A stretch of DNA of 64,000 nucleotides from Streptomonospora mangrovi (GCF_027604915.1 NZ_JAJAQC010000042.1:1-64000), one strand, 5' to 3'. Positions 50,547 through 59,610 are shown, counted from the stretch's first letter. A program made the numbers and translations. The notes: generated by a model from the letters alone, not told the origin.

Positions 50547-51449
50547 TCAGCTCCGCGCGGCTGCGTCGAGGTCGCGCAGCAGGGCGCGGACGCGGGCGGG
50601 ATCCTCGTGCGGGGCCAGGTGGCCGGCGCCCTCGACGGTGTCCACGCGCGCGGCCAGCAGGTCGCGGGCGGGCGCGGCCAGCCGGGCGGGCGGGAAGAAG
50701 CGGTCGTGGGATCCGGTGGCCACGTGCACGGGGGTGTCGCGCCAGCGGCGCACCGCGTGCTCGGGCAGGGGGCCCGGGGCCAGGCTGGTGCGGCAGGAGC
50801 GGGCCACCAGGGTCATCCAGTCGGCCAGTTCGGGCGGCACCTCCGCGCCGGGACCGCTCATGAACGCCAGCAGCCGCGCGCTGCTTCCCGGTGAAGGGGC
50901 GGCCAGCCACGGCAGGGTGACCCGCATCAGCGCGGCGCTGAGCGCGGCGGGCGCCAGCCCGGCCGGGTTGACCAGCGCCAGCCCGGCCACGCGGTCGGAC
51001 GGCTCGGCGGCCAGCGCCACCGCCGCCCCCAGCGAGTGGCCCAGCACGAGGACCCGGCGCTCGGCCGCGCCGGCGAGCACCTCGCCCAGCCAGGCGCCGT
51101 AGGCGCCCAGGCGGTCGCCGCCGGGCCGCAGCGGTGCGGCCAGGCCCGGCTGCCCGGGCAGGTCGACCAGGTGCACCGTGCGGTCGGGCGCCAGCGCCCG
51201 GGCGAGCGCCAGTCCGGTGGCGCTGTTGAAGTTGGTGCCCGGCAGCAGCAGCACCGGTGTGCCGTCTCCGCCGTCGGCGGTGAAGAGCGGGGTGGCGCCC
51301 AGGCCGGTGGCGAGGGTGCGCTCGCGCAGGCGGGGGTCCGCCGCCAGGCGGGAGCGGCACCAGGCGCGGACGCGCCGCTCGGCCGCAGCGCCCCGGTAGA
51401 TCCGGGCCGGGCGGCGGAGGGAGCGGGCGGGGGCGGGGGAGAGGGCCAT
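50547..51449 (-). CDS. Alpha/beta hydrolase
   Basis: A 300-residue hydrolase: LLLPGTNFNSATGLALARAL (oxyanion loop), VLVLGHSLGAAVALAAEPSD (nucleophile), VATGSHDRFFPPA (acid) and GAGHLAPHEDPARV (His). The fold resembles lipase/esterase or carboxylesterase enzymes. The N-terminus has a short basic helical region. ATG at 51449 lies 188 bases from the divergent TetR start, which could control both genes. Confidence 0.9.
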   Translation of the reverse strand: MALSPAPARSLRRPARIYRGAAAERRVRAWCRSRLAADPRLRERTLATGLGATPLFTADGGDGTPVLLLPGTNFNSATGLALARALAPDRTVHLVDLPGQPGLAAPLRPGGDRLGAYGAWLGEVLAGAAERRVLVLGHSLGAAVALAAEPSDRVAGLALVNPAGLAPAALSAALMRVTLPWLAAPSPGSSARLLAFMSGPGAEVPPELADWMTLVARSCRTSLAPGPLPEHAVRRWRDTPVHVATGSHDRFFPPARLAAPARDLLAARVDTVEGAGHLAPHEDPARVRALLRDLDAAARS

Positions 51450-51611
51450 GGCGGCCTGCCTTCCGGTCACGACGACGACACCGCCGACCAGACTTCCCGG
51501 CACACCGGGCGCACCACGCGCCGTCCCCCCATCCTGGCGGCAGGCGTCGCGCCCGTCCATGCCGGGCCGCGTCCCCACCGCTAAGAGTGCGCTAATACCG
51601 GCACACCGCAC

Positions 51612-51645
51612 TGAATGTACGTTTATTGTGCTGAACATGCGTTCA
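51612..51645. promoter_or_regulatory. Two TetR operator-like palindromes overlapping a leaderless start
   Basis: TGAATGTACGTTTA (51612-51625) and TGAACATGCGTTCA (51632-51645) share the same pattern, the second with perfect TGAAC/GTTCA arms; centres are 20 bp apart. The second includes the ATG at 51637, and no ribosome binding site precedes it. The pair would autoregulate the TetR gene. Confidence 0.65.
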
Positions 51646-52290
51646 ACAGAGGACCTGACCGCCCGGGCGCGCATCCGCGACTCCGCCCTGGCCCTGTTCG
51701 CCGACCACGGCCCGGCGGCCGTCAGCGTCGCCGCCGTCGCGCGGGCGGCGGGCGTCTCCCCGGCCCTGGTCATCCACCACTTCCAGTCCAAGGACGGCCT
51801 GCGCCGCGCCTGCGACGCGCACGTGCTAGCCCTGGCGCGCGGCCGTCCGGGCGAACCCGCCGACGCCGCCTCCCGCGACACCGCCGGCCTGGCCGCGGTG
51901 CTGGAGGAGGCCGGACCCGCCCGCACCTACCTCGCCCGCGCCCTGCTGGACGGCACCCCCGCCGCCGCCGACCTGTTCGACGACCTGGTCGCGGCCACCG
52001 CCGCCTGGCTGGAGGAGGGCCGGCGCGAGGGCTGGGTGCGTCCCTCGTCCACCGAGCCGCGCGCCCAGGCGGCCGTCTACGTGGTCTGGCTGCTGGCGCC
52101 CATGGCCTTCGGCGGTCACCTGTCCCGCGCCCTGGGCACCGACCTCACCGGCCTCGACGCCACGCTGCGCGTCTCCCGTATCGGCCTGGAGATGCTCACC
52201 GGCGGCCTGTTCGCCGACGACCGCTGGCTGCGCGCCTGGGACGGCGTCCTCGCCCGCCGCTCCGGCGCCGCCCCGAAGGAGGACACATGA
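51637..52290 (+). CDS. TetR family transcriptional regulator
   Basis: A 217-residue regulator. The helix-turn-helix at about residues 11-58 includes RIRDSALALFADHGPAAVSV and ARAAGVSPALVIHHFQSKDG. The C-terminal domain is helical and includes WLLAPMAFGGHLSRALGTDL. Its stop overlaps the glycosyltransferase start (ATGA), so the two are co-translated. It likely senses a drug-like or glycosylated compound that the downstream enzyme modifies. ATG appears leaderless. Confidence 0.92.
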   Translation: MRSTEDLTARARIRDSALALFADHGPAAVSVAAVARAAGVSPALVIHHFQSKDGLRRACDAHVLALARGRPGEPADAASRDTAGLAAVLEEAGPARTYLARALLDGTPAAADLFDDLVAATAAWLEEGRREGWVRPSSTEPRAQAAVYVVWLLAPMAFGGHLSRALGTDLTGLDATLRVSRIGLEMLTGGLFADDRWLRAWDGVLARRSGAAPKEDT

Positions 52291-53600
52291 AGGCGCTCCT
52301 GCTCACCCAGGGCACCCGGGGCGACGTGCAGCCGTTCCTCGCCTTGGCCCGCGCCCTGCACCGGGCCGGGCACAGCGCGCTGGTCGCCGGCCCCGCCGCC
52401 AGCGCCGGACTGGCGGCCGAGCACGGTGTCGACTACCACCCCGTCGACGACGGCCCCACCGCGCTGATGGGCGATCCCGAGTTGGGCGGGGCCATGGCCA
52501 CCGGCCTGCGGGGGCTGCGCGGCACGGCCGAGGCCGTGAAGGTCATGCGCCGCATCAAGCCGCTCATGGGCCGGGTCTACGCCGGCATGGCCGACGCCGC
52601 GGAGGGAGGCGCCGACGTGGTGGTGTACAACCCCAGCACGCCCGGCGGCCACATCGCCGAGTACCTGGGGGTCCCGGCGGTGCCCGCCCTGCTCCAGCCC
52701 ACGTGGGTGCCCACCGCCGCCTTCCCGGCGGCGGGGTTCCCCGCCGCCCAGGTCCCGGCCGCGCTGAACCGGGCCACCTACACGGCTCTGGCGCTGTCGG
52801 TGCGGGCGCTGGCACCGGTGGCCGACCGGCTGCGCGCCGAGCGGCTGGGCCTGCCGCGCCGCCCCGGCCGCCACGACATCCTGCGCCAGGCCGACGGCAC
52901 CTTCTCCACCGTCCTCCAGGGCTTCAGCCGCCACCTGCTGCCCGCGCACACCGGCTACCCCGACCGCGTGCACACCACCGGCTTCTGGTTCCCGCCCGCC
53001 TCAGGAGCGGGGCTGGACCGGCGCGTCGAGGCGTTCCTGGCCGCCGGCCCGCCGCCGGTGTTCATCGGTTTCAGCAGCATGCCCGGTGCCGACCCGGCGC
53101 GCAGCGGCCGCATGATGGCCGGCGCCGCGCGGGCGGCGGGGGTGCGGGCGGTCATCGCCTCGGGCTGGGGCGGGATCGACGCCTCCGCGCACACCGGAGA
53201 TGACGTGCTGGTCATCGGCACGGCACCGCACGACCTGCTGTTCCCCCGCTGCGCGGCGGTCGTGCACCACGGGGGAGGCGGCACCACGGGCGCGGCCCTG
53301 GCCGCCGGGCGCCCGCAGGTCATCTGCCCCTTCTGGGGGGACCAGCCCTTCTGGGCCGAGCGCGCCCACGCCTCGGGCGCCGCCGTCCGCCCGCTGCGGG
53401 GCCAGGAGATGACCGCCGAACGCCTGGCGGCGGCCATCACCGAGGCCGTGACGAGTACGGCGATGGCCGCCCGCGCCCGCGACCTGGGGGAACTCGCCCG
53501 AGCCGAGGCCGGTGCCGAGGGCGCCGTCCGGATCCTGGAACGGGTCCGGGGCGGCACCGACCCGGCGGGGCGGGGGGACGGAGCCGGCGCGGGGGCGTGA
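52287..53600 (+). CDS. UGT-type glycosyltransferase (GT1 family)
   Basis: A 437-residue GT-B fold enzyme. The N-terminus TQGTRGDVQPFLALARALHR is the acceptor-domain start of sterol/macrolide-type glycosyltransferases. The donor-binding motif is VVHHGGGGTTGAALAAGRPQ, then FWGDQPFWAERAHASGAA. Such enzymes transfer sugar from a UDP- or TDP-sugar to lipids, sterols or antibiotics, often for self-protection. It is translationally coupled to the upstream TetR gene, pointing to inducible glycosylation of a xenobiotic. Confidence 0.93.
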   Translation: MKALLLTQGTRGDVQPFLALARALHRAGHSALVAGPAASAGLAAEHGVDYHPVDDGPTALMGDPELGGAMATGLRGLRGTAEAVKVMRRIKPLMGRVYAGMADAAEGGADVVVYNPSTPGGHIAEYLGVPAVPALLQPTWVPTAAFPAAGFPAAQVPAALNRATYTALALSVRALAPVADRLRAERLGLPRRPGRHDILRQADGTFSTVLQGFSRHLLPAHTGYPDRVHTTGFWFPPASGAGLDRRVEAFLAAGPPPVFIGFSSMPGADPARSGRMMAGAARAAGVRAVIASGWGGIDASAHTGDDVLVIGTAPHDLLFPRCAAVVHHGGGGTTGAALAAGRPQVICPFWGDQPFWAERAHASGAAVRPLRGQEMTAERLAAAITEAVTSTAMAARARDLGELARAEAGAEGAVRILERVRGGTDPAGRGDGAGAGA

Positions 53601-53625
53601 CCGCGCCGGGCCGCCGGCCACGGCC

Positions 53626-54432
53626 TCAGCTCCGCTCGCGGCTGAGGTCGGCGACCTCGCGGACGGCCGCGGTGACGGCCGGGTAGTCCTTCTTGAGCAG
53701 GGCGCCGTGGTTGCTGGGGACCTTCGCGGCGACCGTGATGTTGGGGTTGCGCTCGGTCACCCCCGTGAGGCTGGTGCGGATCAACTCCTGCTCGTCGCCC
53801 TTGCTGCCGAAGGAGGTGCCCGAGGCGACCACGTAGCGGGTGGGCACGGTGATGCCGTCCAGGACCGGGCCCAGGGCGTCGGCGCGGGAGATCCAGCCCA
53901 GTTCGATGTTGCTCTGCGCCTGCTCCGCGGGGGTCAGCCGCGGGGTCAGGCCGGTGGGGCGCAGCAGCCGCATGAGCGGGTTCAGCCGGCGGAACATCGT
54001 GGTGATCCGCTCGGCCATGGCCTCGTCCATCCAGTCGTAGGGGAAGGCGCCGTCGACCAGGACCGTGCCCAGGGCGCGGTCGGGGTTGCGGTGGGTCCAG
54101 TGGGCGGCGACGTAGGCGCCGTAGGACCAGCCGACCACCACCGCGCGCCGCACGCCCCGGGCCGCCAGGACGGCGTCGACGTCGCGGAGGGCGGCCTCGA
54201 AGGAGTAGTCGGCGGAGAGGTGGGACTTGCGGCCGCGGCCGCGCTCGTCGTAGGTGATGTGGCGCCAGTCGGGGCCGAGGTCGGCGATGACGTGCCGCCA
54301 GTAGCCCTGGGTGGCGAACTGGCCGTTGAGGTAGACGACGGGGGTGCCGGAGCCCCCGGTGTCGGTGACGGCCAGGGCGGTGTCCTCTACGGGAAGCATT
54401 CCGGTCCAGGCGGCGGGGGCGGTGGTGGCCAT
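53626..54432 (-). CDS. Alpha/beta hydrolase
   Basis: A 268-residue enzyme: YLNGQFATQGYWRHVIADLG (substrate loop), VVGWSYGAYVAAHWTHRNPD (nucleophile), and VPSNHGALLKKDY (probable His). The acid is not clear. TYDERGRGRKSHLS fits esterase/peroxidase-like relatives. Function unknown. It lies downstream of the DUF4097 gene on the same strand, 69 bases apart, possibly one unit. Confidence 0.88.
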   Translation of the reverse strand: MATTAPAAWTGMLPVEDTALAVTDTGGSGTPVVYLNGQFATQGYWRHVIADLGPDWRHITYDERGRGRKSHLSADYSFEAALRDVDAVLAARGVRRAVVVGWSYGAYVAAHWTHRNPDRALGTVLVDGAFPYDWMDEAMAERITTMFRRLNPLMRLLRPTGLTPRLTPAEQAQSNIELGWISRADALGPVLDGITVPTRYVVASGTSFGSKGDEQELIRTSLTGVTERNPNITVAAKVPSNHGALLKKDYPAVTAAVREVADLSRERS

Positions 54433-54501
54433 GGGGTTCTCCTGTTCGGGGGTGGGGATGGGTGGGGGGTCGGCGGGCCGGGCTTGGTGCTGGTCAGCGG
54501 G

Positions 54502-55167
54502 TCAGAGGCTGCGGGCGGTGATGTTGCCGTGGGTGGTGGTGGCGTGGATGTGCAGGGTGGGGGTGCCGTCGTTCTTCAGGGAGTTGTCGATGCGGCCGTA
54601 GCCGACATGGGAGTCCAGGGTGGCCGAGGCGCCGGCGGCGGCGGTGACGTTGATGTCGCCGGACTGGGTGCTCAGGTTGAGGGTGCCGGCGGCGGCTTCG
54701 GCGATGGTGATGTCGCCGGACTGGGCGGTGATGGTGGCGTCGCCGTTGAGGCGGCCGACCACGGTGTCGCCCTGGGTGGCGGTGAGGGTCAGGGCGGCGG
54801 CTTCGTCGATCTTGGTGTGGTTGTAGGCGCCTTCGAAGGTGACCTGGCCCAGGCGGCCTACGCCGCGCAGTTCGCAGGCGGCGGTGGTGGCGCGCACGTG
54901 GGAGTCGGCGGGGAGTTGGACGGTGATCTCGACGGCTCCGGCGGAGCTGAGGACCGTGTTCTTGGGTTGGGGGGTGTGGATGCGCAGGACGCCGTCGGTG
55001 TAGGTGGCGGTGGTCTGCTGGGCGGAGGTGACGTCGCGGTTCTTGGTGGGGTTGGCGGGGCGGATGTCGACGGTGGTGTCGGTGCGGTCGGCGGCGATGA
55101 TCTGGATGCGGCCGGCGGGGAGGGTGAGGTGGGCGGTGATGGGGGCGGGGGTGGTGAAGGTCTGCAT
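54502..55167 (-). CDS. DUF4097 family beta-helical protein
   Basis: A 221-residue protein; AGGAG precedes ATG 55167. It consists of repeated short beta strands with GDITIAEAAAG and SGDINVTAAAG units, the pattern of DUF4097 (right-handed beta-helix-like). No signal peptide is visible, and it is poorly charged and Thr/Ala-rich, unlike flanking proteins. Relatives usually lie beside a PadR or TetR regulator gene and are induced; here the regulator gene is absent, but a cluster of CGTTGC elements sits upstream. Confidence 0.85.
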   Translation of the reverse strand: MQTFTTPAPITAHLTLPAGRIQIIAADRTDTTVDIRPANPTKNRDVTSAQQTTATYTDGVLRIHTPQPKNTVLSSAGAVEITVQLPADSHVRATTAACELRGVGRLGQVTFEGAYNHTKIDEAAALTLTATQGDTVVGRLNGDATITAQSGDITIAEAAAGTLNLSTQSGDINVTAAAGASATLDSHVGYGRIDNSLKNDGTPTLHIHATTTHGNITARSL

Positions 55168-55556
55168 GGTGTGCTCCTGGCTGGCTGGGTGGTGGTTCGT
55201 GGTGGAGTGTGGTGCCCGTGTCGTTTCCAACATCGCAAAAGCTACGTTGCTTTCCAGGTTCCTTCAACTGCATCGTTGCGACTGAACGGTGTTTTTGCAG
55301 GTGGATAAGCTAAAATCGTTGCGCCGAGCGCGAATGGAATGCAACGTTGGTGGTGTGCTCGTTGCAATGCAGATGGACGGAACGCTATGGGGTGCACTTG
55401 ACTGCGCATGCCACCCGGCGCCGTCCCGCTCCGCCGTCCGCCCAGGCGGCACCGTGCCCCGATGGCCGATTGCGGAAAGCGGCGGGTGCTGGGCGCAACG
55501 TGTTCGCGCCTCAAGAATCGAACCGCCGACATCGTCAAGGGTGAGGGACGGGTTCG
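55168..55556. other. Regulatory region between DUF4097 and the small secreted protein gene
   Basis: 389 bases, AT-richer at 55210-55380, with five CGTTGC/GCAACG elements. I find no gene; open frames through it are Arg/Pro-rich without family features. Confidence 0.55.
55245..55366. promoter_or_regulatory. Cluster of five CGTTGC/GCAACG elements
   Basis: CGTTGC lies at 55245-55250, 55274-55279, 55317-55322 and 55360-55365, and GCAACG at 55341-55346. TGCAACG (55340-55346) and CGTTGCA (55360-55366) form an inverted pair. No matching regulator gene is nearby. Confidence 0.55.
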
Positions 55557-55868
55557 ATGCTCCGAATGCAGGCAAGGACGGCCGCCGCCTGGGCGGCCGC
55601 CGCGGTCGCCCTGGGTGCGGCCGTGTCACCGGCGGCCGCTGACAGCGGGGCAGGCGCCTCCCAGGCGCGCTCCACCGCTGCGGGCACTGCGGGCACTGCG
55701 GGCGCCGAGGCCGCCGCGACGTCCGCGGCGGCGTTGAAGCTGGCGGGCCGCTACGGGACCAAGGCGGCGTGCGCCGAGGCCGGGGAAAAGGGAGTCAGCG
55801 CGGGCTCATGGAAGTACTGGGAGTGCCGGCCGATCGGCGACGGCAAGCACGCCCTTTACGTGGGGTGA
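55557..55868 (+). CDS. Small secreted protein
   Basis: A 103-residue precursor. A short basic start and hydrophobic stretch (TAAAWAAAAVALGAAVSPAA) form a signal peptide, cleavage likely near residue 29. The mature part is Ala/Thr/Gly-rich, then folds into a C-terminal segment with two Cys residues (KAACAEAGEKG and WECRPIGDG), probably a disulfide. No enzymatic motif. Similar orphan secreted mini-proteins are common in actinomycetes. An alternative ATG exists three codons later. Confidence 0.6.
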   Translation: MLRMQARTAAAWAAAAVALGAAVSPAAADSGAGASQARSTAAGTAGTAGAEAAATSAAALKLAGRYGTKAACAEAGEKGVSAGSWKYWECRPIGDGKHALYVG

Positions 55869-56024
55869 CACCACCCGCCCCCGAGGCGGGGAGCCGACCC
55901 GGGCCGCGCACCGCCGAGTCGGTGCCCCTCACCGCCGAACCCGCCTGAGACCGGCGACCGGGCGAACGCGCGGGGGCCGCCGCCGGATCGGCGACGGCCC
56001 CCGAAGGGTGCGGCGGGGTGGGGC

Positions 56025-57278
56025 TCAGCCGGCGGACCCGGTGTCGCCGAACACCGCGTTGATGAGTCCGTTCAGCGCCGCCGGGAACGCGGCGGCCGGG
56101 TTCATGTCGGAGTCACCCGTGCTCACCCCGGCGGTCAGGGTGGTGCGCCCGTCGAGCGAGCTGACCATCACCGACCCGAACCCGCCCGGCGTGCCGCCGT
56201 TGTGGTGGACCACGGTGGTGGTGCCGGCGCCGGTGCTGCGCTCCTCCACGAACAGGCCCAGGCCGTAGCCGATGGCGGGGTCGGGCGTGCGCATCTCGGC
56301 CAGCAGCGGGGCGGGCAGCAGCCTGCCGCCCATCAGCGCCGAGACGAACCGGTGCAGGTCCTTGGTGGTCGAGATCATCTCGCCGGCGCCGTGCAGCAGC
56401 GACGGGCTCTGCCGGGTGACGTCCACGACCTTCCACTCGCCGCCGTCCTGGTAGCGGTAGTAGCCGTGGGCGTGCGGGCCGGGGATGTCGAGCCGGGCGC
56501 CCGGCACCAGGGTGTCCGCCATGCCGAGCGGCCGCAGGATCCGGCGCCGCATCTGCTCGCCGTAGGGGCGGCCGGTGAGGCTCTCGACCAGCAGGGCGGC
56601 CATGACGTAGTTGGTGTTGGTGTACTCGAACGCCTCACCGGGGGCGAACCGGGACGGCCGGGCCAGCGCGAACTCCACCAGCTCGTCGGGGCGGTAGGTC
56701 TGCAAGCGGGTCTCCACCCACTCCTTGCCCGTGGCGGGGATGCCCTCGACCAGGGAGCCGTCGGGGCCGAGCACACCGGTGAAGTTGTGCAGGCCGCTGC
56801 GGTGCTGCAACAGCATCCGCACGGTGATCTCGCCGTCCAGCTCGAAGCGGGGCAGGTGGGGGGCCACCGGGTCGTCCAGCCCGATCACGCCGTCGGCCAC
56901 CAGTTGGAGCACCAGGGTCGCAACGAAGGTCTTGGTGGTGCTGGCAATCCGGAACAGGCCGTTGGTCGGGGGCTTGGCCGCCGCGCCGAGCTTGCGCACT
57001 CCGGCGCTGCCCACCCACTCGCCCCGGGCGTCGTTCACCCGCATCTGCACCCCGGCGAACCCGGCGTCCACGACCGCCTGCACGGCCTCCTGGAGTTCGG
57101 GGCGGTCCGGCCCCGCGGCGGTGGGGGCCTCGGCGGCGGTGTCGTCGGCGGCGGCCGTGCCCGCCGCGGCCGGGACTCCCAGGAGAGCGGCCGCCGACAC
57201 CCCCGTGACGGCGGTCCGGCGGGAGATCAGCGGAGCCTGCTCGTCGGCGCCGTCAGCGGTGTGGAGGGTCTCGCTCAT
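56025..57278 (-). CDS. Serine hydrolase (beta-lactamase/D-Ala carboxypeptidase family), exported
   Basis: A 417-residue class C-like hydrolase. The N-terminus carries SRRTAVTGVSAAALLG, a twin-arginine-type signal, and the mature domain begins after about residue 50. The nucleophile tetrad is STTK (IASTTKTFVATLV), the YTN motif follows (FEYTNTNYV), and HHNGGTPG stands for the HxG box. The family includes D-alanyl-D-alanine carboxypeptidases, esterases and Aes-like proteins; the substrate is unknown. It probably acts outside the membrane. Confidence 0.92.
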   Translation of the reverse strand: MSETLHTADGADEQAPLISRRTAVTGVSAAALLGVPAAAGTAAADDTAAEAPTAAGPDRPELQEAVQAVVDAGFAGVQMRVNDARGEWVGSAGVRKLGAAAKPPTNGLFRIASTTKTFVATLVLQLVADGVIGLDDPVAPHLPRFELDGEITVRMLLQHRSGLHNFTGVLGPDGSLVEGIPATGKEWVETRLQTYRPDELVEFALARPSRFAPGEAFEYTNTNYVMAALLVESLTGRPYGEQMRRRILRPLGMADTLVPGARLDIPGPHAHGYYRYQDGGEWKVVDVTRQSPSLLHGAGEMISTTKDLHRFVSALMGGRLLPAPLLAEMRTPDPAIGYGLGLFVEERSTGAGTTTVVHHNGGTPGGFGSVMVSSLDGRTTLTAGVSTGDSDMNPAAAFPAALNGLINAVFGDTGSAG

Positions 57279-57463
57279 GGTCGTGTCCTTGTCTCGTGCA
57301 TCGCAACAGGTGGGAGGCGCCCTGCGAAAGCCGCGGCAGCGCCTCAGGCACCTGCCGGCCCCTCTCGGCGGCCACGAGACGGAGTCTTCTCCTTGACCCA
57401 AGGTCAAGGTCAAAGGTGACCCCGGTCACAGTCAGGGGGGAGGTGAGACCCGCCGCCCCCGCC

Positions 57464-58318
57464 TCAGCGGCCCGCTCGTCCCTCCAACTCCTCCCACAGG
57501 TCGCGGAGCAACTCTTCGAGCCGCAACTCGCCCTCCCGGGTGTGGGCGCCGCGTTCGAGGCCGCCGCGGATGAGCTTCTCGGCGGCGGGCCTGGCGATCA
57601 GGCCGGCCCACGCCTGGTGTTCGCGGGCGAATCCCTCGGCCGGGTCCACCGCCGGCACGGCCGACTTGGCGGCCTCGATGACGCCGTCGGGCAGCGCCGC
57701 GATGTTGCGGGCGAGCCGGTCGACGAAGGCGTCGAGTTCGTCGGCGGGCAGCGCGCGGTTGACCCAGCCGTAGCGTTCGGCGGTCTCCGCGTCGACCGGA
57801 TCGCCCCCGAGCACCACTTCGAGCGCCCGGTTGCGGCCGAGGCGCTGCCCCAGGTACTGCGTGGCGCCGCCGCCGGGGGTGATGCCCATCAGCGCTTCGA
57901 CCTGTGCGAGCCGCGCCCGTCCGATGGCGGCGAACGCCATGTCGGCGGCCGCCACGAACTCGGCCCCGCCGCCGCGCGCGATACCGGCCAGCTTCACGAT
58001 CGTGACCTGCGGCTGGTGCCGCACGGCCTCGCCGAACGCCTGGAACACGTTCAGCCCCTCCGGCGCCTTTGCCGCCAGGCCGTCGAAGGCCGCGGGGTCG
58101 TCGACCAGCGTCATGTCGACATGGGGAATGAAAAAGTCGGGGTCGGCGCTGCTGAACACGATGACCCGGACGGCGGAATCGTCGCGGACCTTTTCAAGGA
58201 AGTGCAGGACGTCGGTCATGAACTGGACGCCGAGGACGTTCACCGGCGGGTGGTCGATGACGACGTCCGCCACTCCCCGCTCCAGGCTGATCCGCAGGGT
58301 CGGGAAATCCTCCGCCAT
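57464..58318 (-). CDS. Enoyl-CoA hydratase/isomerase family protein
   Basis: A 284-residue crotonase-fold enzyme. The oxyanion-hole region reads LAGIARGGGAEFVAAADMAF, and EALMGITPGGGATQYLGQRL is the catalytic Glu block. A longer start (58351 or 58360) is possible. Hydratase, isomerase or dehalogenase-like activity cannot be told apart. It is divergent from an HxlR gene with a TGTAGGT/ACCTACA palindrome between them, so it is likely induced by an aromatic or fatty acid signal. Confidence 0.88.
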   Translation of the reverse strand: MAEDFPTLRISLERGVADVVIDHPPVNVLGVQFMTDVLHFLEKVRDDSAVRVIVFSSADPDFFIPHVDMTLVDDPAAFDGLAAKAPEGLNVFQAFGEAVRHQPQVTIVKLAGIARGGGAEFVAAADMAFAAIGRARLAQVEALMGITPGGGATQYLGQRLGRNRALEVVLGGDPVDAETAERYGWVNRALPADELDAFVDRLARNIAALPDGVIEAAKSAVPAVDPAEGFAREHQAWAGLIARPAAEKLIRGGLERGAHTREGELRLEELLRDLWEELEGRAGR

Positions 58319-58394
58319 AAAGAATTCTTTGGGCACGGCCGGTTCTCCCATTCCGCACATGGGCCGCCGAGTGCGGCTCACGTGCCTTGATATC

Positions 58395-58419
58395 TGTAGG
58401 TTCCTGATATGTACCTACA
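58395..58419. promoter_or_regulatory. HxlR operator: TGTAGGT-N11-ACCTACA
   Basis: Exact 7-bp arms at 58395-58401 and 58413-58419 in the gap between the enoyl-CoA hydratase and HxlR genes. HxlR-family regulators typically bind such inverted repeats. Confidence 0.7.
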
Positions 58420-58488
58420 ATGGTCCTGCCGTTCGGAGATCGTCAACCACGCACTTTCACCATCCTAGGGATGCTCAGGGATACCCAC

Positions 58489-58857
58489 ATGAACAACGAC
58501 GTCGTCCACCGGGTCGACTGCCCGAGCCGCGTCATTCTCGACCAGATCGCGGACAAGTGGTCGATGCTGGTCCTGGCGGTGCTCAGCGAACCGCGACGCT
58601 TCAACGAGATCAAGCGACTCCTGGAGGGCATAACCCAGCGCGTCCTGACCCAGACCCTGCGCCGCCTCGAGCGCAACGGAATGATCACCCGCCGAGTCCT
58701 ACCCGGCCGCCCACTCGGCGTGGAGTACTCCCTCACTCCGCTCGGCCGGTCCCTCCAGGGCCCGTTCGGCGAACTCTACGACTGGACCGTGTCCAACATG
58801 GACGCGATCCAGGCCTTCCAACGCGCCTACGACAGCCGCACCGAGCAGTCCACATGA
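58489..58857 (+). CDS. HxlR family transcriptional regulator
   Basis: A 122-residue winged-helix regulator. The ATG at 58489 (MNNDVVHRVDCPSRV) has AGGGA seven bases upstream. CPSRVILDQIADKWSMLVL, SEPRRFNEIKRLLEGITQRV and GVEYSLTPLGRSL are family signatures; the N-terminal Cys may sense electrophiles. It is divergent from the crotonase gene and probably autoregulates with it. Confidence 0.92.
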   Translation: MNNDVVHRVDCPSRVILDQIADKWSMLVLAVLSEPRRFNEIKRLLEGITQRVLTQTLRRLERNGMITRRVLPGRPLGVEYSLTPLGRSLQGPFGELYDWTVSNMDAIQAFQRAYDSRTEQST

Positions 58858-59102
58858 CCAGAGGAATTCACCCGGAGCGCCGACCGGGCGTGCGGATCAC
58901 GTCGGGGACTTCCGTGGTTCAACGCCCGGTTGGCCGCGCAAATGGTGGAACCATCGTCGGAAACCCCATGCCCGCGTGCTGCCGCCGCATATAAATGGCG
59001 GGAAACACGAATACGCCGACCGTGAGGCCGAAAAAAGCCCACCAGGCTAAGGCGCCTCGCCAATCCGGATGAAGGACGGTCATCCGTCATGATGACCGCC
59101 GC

Positions 59103-59327
59103 TCAGATGTCGTCGTCCGGGGGCGTGCCGTGAGCGCGGTCGGATGTCCGCAGCCAGAGGAAGGCCCCGGCCAGAACGAGCGCCACCGCGCCGTACCCAA
59201 TGGCCAGAAGCCCGTTGCCGGAGATGAGCGGCGGAACCGCCTGGCAGGCGAAGAAGACCGCACCGAATGCCGTCGCCAGCACCCACCCGGCGCGCCCGCG
59301 CTCCTGCGGGCCTGGAGTTCGCGGCAT
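59103..59327 (-). CDS. Small membrane protein with two segments
   Basis: A 74-residue protein; AGGAGG lies six bases ahead of ATG 59327. Two hydrophobic spans (GWVLATAFGAVFFACQAVPP and AIGYGAVALVLAGAFLWLRT) make a hairpin, with a short acidic C-terminus. No function is recognised. Similar two-segment proteins are common in actinomycetes. Confidence 0.65.
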   Translation of the reverse strand: MPRTPGPQERGRAGWVLATAFGAVFFACQAVPPLISGNGLLAIGYGAVALVLAGAFLWLRTSDRAHGTPPDDDI

Positions 59328-59610
59328 CGGCGCCTCCTGTGCGATGGGGAGGGGGGTGGTGATGCCGACCCCTGACAGAGAGTCAACGCGCCCCACCCGC
59401 CTCGCGCAACCCCCGACGCCGGGCTAGGTCACCGGCGCCACGGCCGCCGCCCGCGTCCCATCCATCAGCGCACACGTGCTTCCGAATCCACGCACCCAGG
59501 GATTCAGGTACCGACTGCGGATGGGAGCGCGGGGTTCGAGCGAGGTGAGGCGGGGACGCCGTGGTGGCGGGTCGAGAGGGGACGGCCGTGAGCCGCTCGA
59601 CCCGCTGCCG

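Noticed and set aside
58858-59102. Short gene between HxlR and the small membrane protein
   Set aside because: Frames are short and lack start signals; the AT-rich sequence looks intergenic.
59523-59532. TGGGAGCGCG near 59523 as a CelR half site
   Set aside because: Only the left half of the motif is present; no right arm follows and the nearest gene start is on the other strand.
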